Program-made: the position numbers and the translations under genes
Part shown: one piece after another, positions 55,816 to 64,000 of the stretch
Layout of the letters: every line of letters begins with the position of its first letter
How positions within the stretch are numbered: the stretch's first letter is position 1
Source: Chaunax sp. Z400
Lineage: Eukaryota > Chordata > Actinopteri > Lophiiformes > Chaunacidae
Assembly: GCA_037577475.1 (NCBI GenBank)
Contig: CM075203.1
Coordinates: 20,683,397 to 20,747,396 of the forward strand
Length of the DNA: 64,000 bases
Reading direction: 5' to 3'
The notes under the pieces: model-generated
Databases searched by the model: none
The model's input: only the letters and a program-made list of their open reading frames with translations
Told to the model about the DNA's origin: nothing

Positions 55816-57959
55816 GCGGCCCCCCTCTCCCAGAGAACCAGATGCATCCTGCACATCAAGTCCTTGGACGCGCATCAAGAAAAGTATGAAAAGTGCCTTC
55901 CTTTGGTAACTGCTGATGCAAAGCTGGGTTGCAAAATTTGGCCTCCACACAGAAGGAGACCTAACAGCTTGGGGATAAACGCTTACATAAGCAGGTATGG
56001 AAACCAACATCTTAATGATAATGAATGTCTTAGAGCAGCATTAAAGGAGCTGTCATATTGTGTGTAGCTCTCTATTTGAAGCACTTCTGCAGCGCGGCAG
56101 GTTCCATCTTGTTTACTCACTAGGGGGGCATTTGAACAGACAATTTGGGGCATCTGTTAACAGAAGGACACATGCTTTATTCAAAAGCTCTGGACAGGGA
56201 CCAGGTGCAGCACATTTATGAAAGAGTTGTTGTGGTTTTGTGAGGCCCAGGGAACTTTGAGAGTGTACAATAGAGAGGCCTGAGGGTAAAAAAGGGACTA
56301 GCATAACACACATGCGTTGATCTATGCAGGTTTTGGTTTGTATGAAAGGTGTTTAGAAGCAATATTTGTAACAGAGGGTGGATGAACAGGACAGAACAGG
56401 TCAGTGGGAGAAGAAGCAGAGATTTAATGCCATCCAGATAAGCACAGCTGTAAGACTAATTTAGCTCACAGTTAACTCCCAGAGCTGTCACTAAAATGCA
56501 ACTAACAGGAGTAACTATGCTACACTTAGCTACGATTAACAGAACTATTAAACAAGAGAAGGAGGGCAGAGCACTTTCAATTGCATTTCTCTAGCTAAAG
56601 TACAACAAAAATCAAGTTCATGATAATGATTATATTCATTAGACAAGCTTATGGGCACTAGCAAAGCCTTTCTAATTAGTGTTAAACCATTTGACAACAT
56701 AACATTCTTCTGCAGAAATCAGAGCAGTTTCACTCTCTTATAGACCTTACAGGGATCAGAACCTTGGATAGCTCCAGAAATGAACCAGAGACAGACTGGG
56801 CTCCTCTCAAACTGGATCTGGAAAGGAACAGGAACTGGTGTAGCATTTCATAACCATGGTTTCATATCAGCATCTCTCAGAAGACTGTTTTTGAAAACAT
56901 CTCATTTTTGTTAACTCTGATGTTTGTGTGCTGCTTGGTTTTTGCAACAGTCCTTTTAAAAATTACAACATTTTACAAGAACCTGACTCGTGACCTGCTG
57001 CCGGGTCATTTCTAGCCTTCACCTTGATTTTCTTTCACTTGAAACTAATTAAAATTAGATTCTTAGCACTTTACCCAAACATTTGTTGTTGCAGATGAGG
57101 TACTATCAGCTTGTAGTTGTGACTTTTATCACCTGGTCCACAGTAGTTTCATTACCACAGCTCATCAATATAGCATTAGAGCTAATGAGGCTAACACTGA
57201 CATTGCTGACGATTAGCAAAACAAAACCGTAAAATCACCAGGCTGCTATTAGAGGTTAGGGTACCACAGGTGCCTGAATGTCTCTCAACATACATGTATT
57301 AAACGATGTTGAGTGATTGCATTTGAGTGTGAGAGACAGAGAAATACAAAGATCTTTATAACCGAGGACTGCAGTTTGAAGACAGATTTCCATTCAAATG
57401 TGCAAATTTAAGATAATGCTGATTTACACTTGTTTATATCTACAACTACAAGAATATTATGAGTTGGTCCTCAGAGATAAGCAATAGTTTGCACTAAGTC
57501 TCCAGTCATGTACCATTAAACCATTATAGAAGAAGAGGACACAACCACATGTGATTTAAAGAGAGAGAGCAGATTGTTGGTGAAACCAATGGTACTGACT
57601 ATGGTTTTGAATAGTAGTTATGCTGCTTTAATATGTTGCTAGTCCATGGTGCTCAAACAACAAATCACATTGCTATCCATAGTTCTCTCCATTCCACCTG
57701 TGGTGGGCTGGGCAGACAGCCACAGGTCTACATCCCCAATGCAATGAGTTGTCACGTCCATTCTTGCTAGTTAGCCAACCACCATGAAAAAATTGCATGC
57801 AAAATGAAATATTCCAGGTTACAAGGTTATTTGTTCGACTGTTTCCCATATTTCAAATAAAGAATTTGAACTACAAACCAAAATTAACATATTTTGTCTC
57901 CCTGCAAACAATCAGAATATTTTGGATGAGCGATGCTGCACACAGACATATATTAAGGG
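55816..57959. other. Intronic sequence, no gene seen
   Basis: Unique AT-rich sequence without recognisable exons, RNA genes or repeat ends. Confidence 0.6.
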
Positions 57960-58035
57960 TTATTACCTCTGCTAAGGAGCTTATGCTTTTACCTGTGTCT
58001 GTTGGTGGGTTTGTTGTTTGGTTTGTTGTTTGTGC
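57960..58035 (+). repeat. Dispersed repeat family copy I (short)
   Basis: TTATTACCTCTGCTAAGGAG then GTTGGTGGGTTTGTTGTTTG, the family's 5' end only. Confidence 0.45.
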
Positions 58036-58249
58036 CATTCTTGAGTATAATTTTATAAATCCCAAGAAAAATTGTTTCCTTTTTAAATTCCATATTTTTA
58101 TGCTTACCTAAAGACCGACTTTTACTTTAGGACTTTACATCACATAAGTAGTTAATACATTCATTGGAAGTGTACAAACTGCACATTGTTAAGAAATGAA
58201 GCATGAATACATAAACCTTTGCAGCTTTGCTGTGGTTGCATATCAGTTT

Positions 58250-59018
58250 GTGTCACCCTTGTGCAAAAGGCAGAAAACAAGAGGAATATGATGACACAAA
58301 TGCAAACACAGAAGGGAGAGCTGGTGCAATACAATAGCACAAAGTGAAGCACTTACATCATGGAGAAAACTGAGACAGACAAGGCATAAACCAGAAGACA
58401 AGCCGAACAAGGCAAACAAGGAACCGACAAAAATCTTAAGAAAAAGACACCAAGTAAGAGAAACAAGCCAAACAATCCATAAAAACACTAAGGAAGGCTG
58501 GAACAGCTAGGATGATGAACCAGGAAACAATGAGGGAGCACAAAGACTAAATGGAGGAAAGGCTCACAAGTGAAACTAATGAACAATCTCAGAGGCAGGA
58601 ATAACTGGAAGTGTAAAGTAAAACTCAACACACTTTCAAAGTAAAACAGGAAACACCAGACATATTTACAGTTTAATTCAAGTCCTCCAAGGGATTAGTG
58701 CCAAAGTGATCCAATCAGTTTGATTGTCACGGTTTCGTTAAGTTCTCCTATTTAATTTTGTAAGATTACTGTCATGTCATGGATTTGTGTTTGTTTCCTG
58801 TTTTATTTTGAAAGTGTATTCCCATGTCTTTTGCCTTACACTTTCTGTCTGTTTCCTGTCATCTATTTGCCCATTCAGTTCCCCTGTCTCTGGTTTAGTC
58901 GCTGTGTCTGCAGTCCTGGTTCTCTCTCTCTTTGCCTTACTCCTGGATTTTGGATTGTTTGTTTCGGACAAGTTTGATTTTCTGTGTATCAGATTCAGTT
59001 GTTTTTTTTCCTGTTTTA
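58250..59018. repeat. Strand-asymmetric repeat-like block
   Basis: The plus strand is A/G-rich from about 58250 to 58680 and T/C-rich from about 58740 to 59018. GATTGTTTG-type words occur in opposite senses in the two halves. This suggests two old copies in inverted orientation of a pyrimidine-rich fish repeat. No ends are defined. Confidence 0.35.
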
Positions 59019-59024
59019 TGTATA

Positions 59025-59641
59025 CCGAGGAACAGTAGAAACGCATATTATTTTTTTTATGTCATGTCATCCTGTTCATATTAAATATCAAAGGCACATT
59101 ATGATACACACATCTTTATTCATCCTTTAGCCATACAAAAATCATTTTTGTACAAATGTCTGGTTTTTGTCTTAGTGTTTCCAAGTCAAAAAGTGTGGAT
59201 GGTGAGACAGAGAACAACAACCATCAGTACTACATGTGACCACCTCCAGCTTTTATCACTACTTTACACCTCTTGAATTGATAAGACGTTAATCTGGACT
59301 TGTGGGATGACATGACATTCTTCTTGCAGAGCTGTGACAAGTTGTGCATGTGTTGCTGGAGCAGGTAGGACATCAATTAGACCTGGGATTTTATTGCCTT
59401 GACCAGGTGTTTTCAATCATGCAGAAAAAAACCTCACCGACATCATGGTTTACTCTGAAATGCACCAATGACTGTTATTTCTATGTTATGACTAAATGAT
59501 GGTTATTCATGATTTAACATGTTTTGGTTGTGGGTACTTAAAAAAGTCATTTCTATGTATCGCATGTTTGTTTCAGTAGATTAGGGCTAGTGAAAGGAAA
59601 ATATTGGGTTTTTAAAATGATGCGTTTCTACTGTTGCTCAG
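59025..59641. mobile_element. 617-bp DNA element with 22-bp terminal inverted repeats
   Basis: The left end CCGAGGAACAGTAGAAACGC (22 bp, 59025-59046) and the complement of the right end CTGAGCAACAGTAGAAACGC (59620-59641) match at 20 of 22 positions. TATA lies immediately outside both ends (59021-59024 and 59642-59645), consistent with the TA target duplication of Tc1/mariner elements. There is no transposase frame inside, so it is non-autonomous. Confidence 0.8.
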
Positions 59642-59645
59642 TATA

Positions 59646-61061
59646 TGTTTGGTTCAGTCATTGTCTTATGGACACAGTTTGCCTGTTAAGTTTGGATCTC
59701 TAGTTATTTAAGTGTTGAACTGCACCTTTTGAGTCTCTGCATTGTGTCTGCACTTGGGTCCTGACTGCTGAATCATAACATTGGGAGAAAATACACCAGA
59801 TGGACACTCTGAAATAGATCACATAAAAGAAGCCAAAGACAGCTGCTATTTTCTGAAGAGTTGAAAAGCAGGATAATATAGAGACGAGTGAACACTGCGT
59901 CTTTTCCAACTCATTGTCGACCTGCTGCTGAAGTCAGTGCCAGTTCAATACTGCTGTGTGCTCATTGCCTTTTCAAGTTGATTAATTATTAAAACATCCA
60001 TTATATGCATTATGCAATTTTTTTCTTATTCATTTTATAGCTGCGGTGCAAAGTAGTGCTACTTGACCTGTGATATAAAAGCTGCACGAAAAATTACATT
60101 GTACTGGTTTGAATTTGTTCTGGCTAAATGCATGAAGAAATTGCATATACTACTCCTGAATTTAGGAGTAGGAGAGTAGCATTAGCATATGAAGGAGGTC
60201 CAGAGGTCCATTGTGAGTGTGTGTAACGCCTGTGGTGAGTGAGCTGAGTGTTGTGTGAATGTGTGTGTGTGTGTGTGTGTATGTTGGGAGCTCTCAGGAA
60301 AATGGTCGGTGACAGTGGGTCTTGTTTGTGCTTGTCCTCTGATGCTGCTGTAATCCTGCTGGTCCAGCACAATGCAGAGGCCTCATTAGCACTACCCAGT
60401 CAACAGAACAATAAACATGCCAGTCAAGTTAAGTCCTCCTGTCATGTTGTTAATGGTGTGGGATACACAAGCCGGAGGCCAACATACAACATCCCTTGAA
60501 GTGGAGTGGGGTGGGTGTGGAGGGGTAGATGGAGTGTGTGGGGCTCTACCAGGGAGAGGCTCTTTCTTCTGGCTCAGAGGTTTTGTAATAATATATCATG
60601 AATTGCTATAAGCTGTGTCAAATGCAAATACAGAAATATATTCTTTGGTAGATGAAGTCTGCAGATTGCTAATACAAGTAGCCAGTTTGCTGCCGCTAAG
60701 CTAGTGGCAGTGATCCCACAATGTGACACTAATATATGAATGAGTCATTCCTAATGAATGATACATTCTTTATATAAGGGATGGCTTGTATAGAGGTTTT
60801 TTTAAATACATTCTTCTTCTGTGAAATAAACATGTGGCCTGTTTTGACACTGCCGCTCAAGGAACAGGAATCGAGAATCGGCAAGAACCGGAACCAAAAA
60901 GGAGAATCAGAATCGGAATCAGAATTGTTAAAATCCAAACGATGCCCAACCCTAGTAAGTTCTATCGACCACATCAGTACCCTTTAAAATGATTGGTTTT
61001 GGTTTGAAATGTATAAATGCTGCTGTGACTGCGTCCAAACTCATGAATTCATTATCACCTT
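59646..61061. other. Intronic sequence with short (GT)n
   Basis: A 20-bp (GT)n lies at 60261-60280. Several GAATCGGAATC-type short repeats lie at about 60868-60928. No gene is seen. Confidence 0.6.
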
Positions 61062-61490
61062 ATTACCACCTCGTCCAAGGAGGTTACATTTTCACCCGAG
61101 TCCATTTGATTGTTGGTTTGTCATCAGGATTATGCAAAAAAAAAAACTACTGAAGAGATTTGCCTGAATCTTGGTGGGAGGATGGGTCCTGGGCCGGAAT
61201 AGACCCTATTAAATGTTGGTGTGGTTCCAGATAAAGGGGCGGATCCAGGATTCTTTTTTCATGTTCTTTAACGTTAACAGATGTTTTTCAACATTTTCTT
61301 GGATGGAACTCGATGAAATAAATGAGAAATATTTAGGGGGTTGATATCTATGAATGAATGCAATTTGATGTGGTTCCTGATAAAACCCCTCATCGGCCAG
61401 ATACAAACATGTTTCTATAGTCTGCCCTGTAAACTATGGTTAGAGGCCTTTGAATGTCATTTTGGATGAGGCTCTATTGAATAAATTTTT
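61062..61490 (+). repeat. Dispersed repeat family copy J (most complete)
   Basis: ACCACCTCGTCCAAGGAGGT at the start, then GTTGGTTTGTCATCAGGATT, CTTGGTGGGAGGATGGGTCC, AAAGGGGCGGATCCAGGATT and GTTGATATCTATGAATGAAT in the full family order. It parallels copy A almost end to end. Confidence 0.75.
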
Positions 61491-63667
61491 TATTTTTTAA
61501 ATGAGACCTGTCCACTGTTGCAGCAGAGGTTCCAATGCAGGGTCGTCCAGCGAAAAGTTGAACCTGGTTCAACTTTATCGAGCTACTCAGCTATGTGACA
61601 GATGTGGTCCTAATCATGGCCAATGCAGGCTAGGAAAGACTCCAGCAGGAGTGTACCTGGACCGGTGACTACGGTATTATATCGATGGATGGTGCTGTGC
61701 ATGTAGAACACATATAACTCCATAAAACAAACAATAAAACAGTCCGAATTCTCACACATTAGCAACTTGTCCTTATCTGAGCTCTAATACAGCTAAGCAG
61801 TCTTATCCCTCACAGACAGGGAGAGAGTGCCACTCATTTTGCTGTGTTCATTACTGGCACTGACTCCAGACTCCATTTGGAAGCCCTACCCCTGACTGAT
61901 AGACACTTTGAGACTGGTGACAAATGTGCTTTTATCTTCGGGAGTTATTCGTCACTAACTCAGCCCCTGTGGAGAGTAAAGACAGGTACGATCAGAAAAC
62001 AACTGCAGCAATAATTACTTAAAGGTAACAGTTATGCAGCTCTGCCAATCTGTCCTGGGGATAATCTGCTTTTTGCAAATAGCTACGCTGTGAAGTCTTG
62101 TGGGGAGGCAAAAATAATGGACAACATATTTGATGGTCCTTATAAAAAGGAGTTTGACTTAATGCACACACTTTACACAGCAGAAACACATGAAACAACC
62201 TTACTGCATGCAGCAGAATAAGACTGAGGGCTAGCTTTTCTTCCAATTTCCCTCAGCTTTGTGTCTCCATTTCAATCACAGCGGGGTGCTCGGGCCTCCT
62301 TGACAGTCCATGTCATTACATTTTATCGTGGCCGGCTACACTACGTGGTGAGCATGTTCAAGCATATATGTGAGCTTACACTGCATGCAGCTTCAAATCC
62401 CTGGGAGGATGTGTGGGGGTTAATCTCTGCCTCTCTCTCAGGTCTGCTCTGAGTCTAGCCGCCACTTGGACTCCTAGTCTGTATGGATGAAGGAGGAACA
62501 TGACTGAAACAAGCAGTGGCACTGACTCCGGTCCTCAGGGTGTCAGAATGCAACATCCCTCGAAGAAAGTCAATGAGAAGAGCAGGGACTAGAGGAATTA
62601 CTAATTGGGGGAAGAAGCTCACAGCTCAGTGACTTCACACTCGCTTTATACGCCTTTGCTTCATTGTTGAGTCTGAATGATCCATGCCATTGGTGACTGT
62701 CTCACGTGGTGAACAATCAGAGGCCTGGCGTTCTTCAAAGGTTTGGTAAAGCCACCGTTTCTGAATGGATGCTGATAAGTCACTGACACAGAGCACACGT
62801 CCTGAATGATAAAGAACTTTTGAAAATGTGATCATTGACTGAGGGGCACTGTTTGACGCTAATGAATCCATTTCCACCTTTTACCTCCCTCCCTCTCGCT
62901 CATAAGCTCTGAATTTGAAAGAAAAGGCCTTTATAATAAAAAGGAGAGAATTACCACAGCTAATCTTGTGGCTAAGCGCCTGATAAGGTCCAGTAATAGA
63001 AATCATTGTGCCCGCTTTCATGTCCCCAAAAATGGGATTCAATGCCATCAGACAATAAGAGTCCATATTCTCCTTCCTACAGGCTCATTTCAGAGGGGAA
63101 ACATTGCTAATGGCTCTTCTTTGACTGTCTGCCACTGCGTGGGTTGTTTCATGCATAATGGCATCTGAGTGACAGCATCAACACTGCTCTTCTCTGGCTT
63201 TCTTTCCGACACACACAAACACAACGTCCCTGCTAATGAAGCGACGGAGAGTAATAGAGCTAAAAGCATGGGCTGCTCGCTCTTCTCTCCCACTGGTGAC
63301 ATGAAAGTCTCGCTCACCCATATACAGGATAGTGGGTGGGCGCAACCTACCGCTAATAATAATGCGATTTGTTCTAGATCCCTGCAAAAGACAGGTCAGA
63401 GATCAGCTGTGGCTAGAGGACGGCAGCCTTGAAACTAAAAGGGTTCTCGCTAAAGGACACTTCAGCATTCTGTGTATCTGCTATATGACCATGAGTCTGT
63501 GTGGTTAAAGGATGGTCTACATAGTCTATTCAAGGTTCCACAGAGCCACATTGAAGGTTTCATAAAAACCTTGTGATCAGTCTCTAATTTTCTAAAAAAA
63601 AACTGAAGAAATATGTATCTATATTCTAAATTTTATTATTTCCAAAAATCCATCAATTTGTATTTAA
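61491..63667. other. Intronic sequence; old repeat at 61500-61700, candidate conserved stretch at 62870-63200
   Basis: 61530-61690 (CCAGCGAAAAGTTGAACCTG and TATCGATGGATGGTGCTGTG) resembles an old interspersed repeat. 62870-63200 is repeat-free with CACAGCTAATCTTG and CATTGCTAATGGC, a possible conserved non-coding element. No exon. Confidence 0.4.
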
Positions 63668-63669
63668 TT

Positions 63670-63740
63670 ATGGAGCTGTGGCTCAAGAGGTAAAGCTTAC
63701 CTGTCACCAATCATAAGGTTTGATTCCTGTCTGAGGCTGG
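63670..63740 (+). mobile_element. tRNA-derived SINE head
   Basis: A box TGGCTCAAGAGG (63679-63690) and B box GGTTTGATTCC (63717-63727) at near tRNA spacing, with GAGGTAAAGC between. Only the head is clear; the sequence after 63740 does not match a known tail. It is not a tRNA gene, because acceptor-stem pairing cannot be drawn. Confidence 0.65.
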
Positions 63741-64000
63741 ATGTTTAACCCTCCTGTTTCTTGTTAACTACTTTGGTGTTCCTGATCAAAAATGACTGCT
63801 CCATTCAAGCTGATTATAAACCCATAATAGATATATTATCACCTAATGTTGTGTTTCATCTTTTTATCAACTCAAGTTACTGTGAACATTTCACGTTTTG
63901 AACTTCCATTTGCTATTTATGGTCTGTAGGCCTCATTGACCTGAGCTCATGTCACTTGGCCATCATGCTGCCACAGAATGAACTGTGAGCAAGGCCTCAA
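63741..64000. other. Intronic sequence to window end
   Basis: No recognisable feature. Confidence 0.6.

Overview
This is vertebrate nuclear DNA, almost certainly from a teleost fish and probably a spiny-rayed one (inference from repeat content). It is AT-rich and has no long reading frames. It carries long CA, GA and TA microsatellites, tRNA-headed SINEs, small terminal-inverted-repeat elements and a Penelope-like retroelement of kinds common in fish genomes. There is no bacterial-style gene layout, CRISPR array or operon.

Only one protein-coding exon is firmly supported. It is a 143-base internal exon on the minus strand at 47151-47293, with a clean acceptor and donor. It encodes 47 full codons of the carbonic anhydrase-related protein CA10 (CARP X), including the family signature RQSPVNI. 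The rest of the window reads as two introns of that gene: at least 47.1 kb downstream of the exon (lower coordinates) and at least 16.7 kb upstream (higher coordinates). I looked for the neighbouring CA10 exons (the GWWAYKEV segment upstream, the NTGRHVS segment downstream) and did not find them. Both flanking introns therefore probably run past the window edges.

The introns hold identifiable mobile-element debris. (1) A 5'-truncated Penelope-like element at about 40154-41260 has two nearly identical inverted arms around a broken GIY-YIG endonuclease fragment, and an exact 15-bp direct repeat lies outside it. (2) A 617-bp element at 59025-59641 has 22-bp terminal inverted repeats flanked by TATA. 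(3) A MITE at 11157-11491 has matching ends. (4) Two elements at 21827-22545 and about 41324-41700 share a TTAAAGGAAC-type end. (5) There are about ten degraded copies of one dispersed family. (6) There are three tRNA-derived SINEs, one of them inserted inside a member of that family. (7) There are relics of a Tc1-like transposase and of a non-LTR retrotransposon. Simple repeats include a 115-bp (AC)n joined to (TC)n, an 83-bp (CA)n, a 48-bp (AG)n and a perfectly phased 7 x 11-bp minisatellite.

Between the repeats lie stretches of unique, TAAT-motif-rich sequence that look like candidate conserved non-coding elements. That is a judgement by eye, since conservation cannot be seen in one sequence. 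I found no new multi-gene system. The most interesting object is the Penelope-like insertion, whose near-identical inverted arms would fold into a long double-stranded hairpin in the CA10 pre-mRNA.
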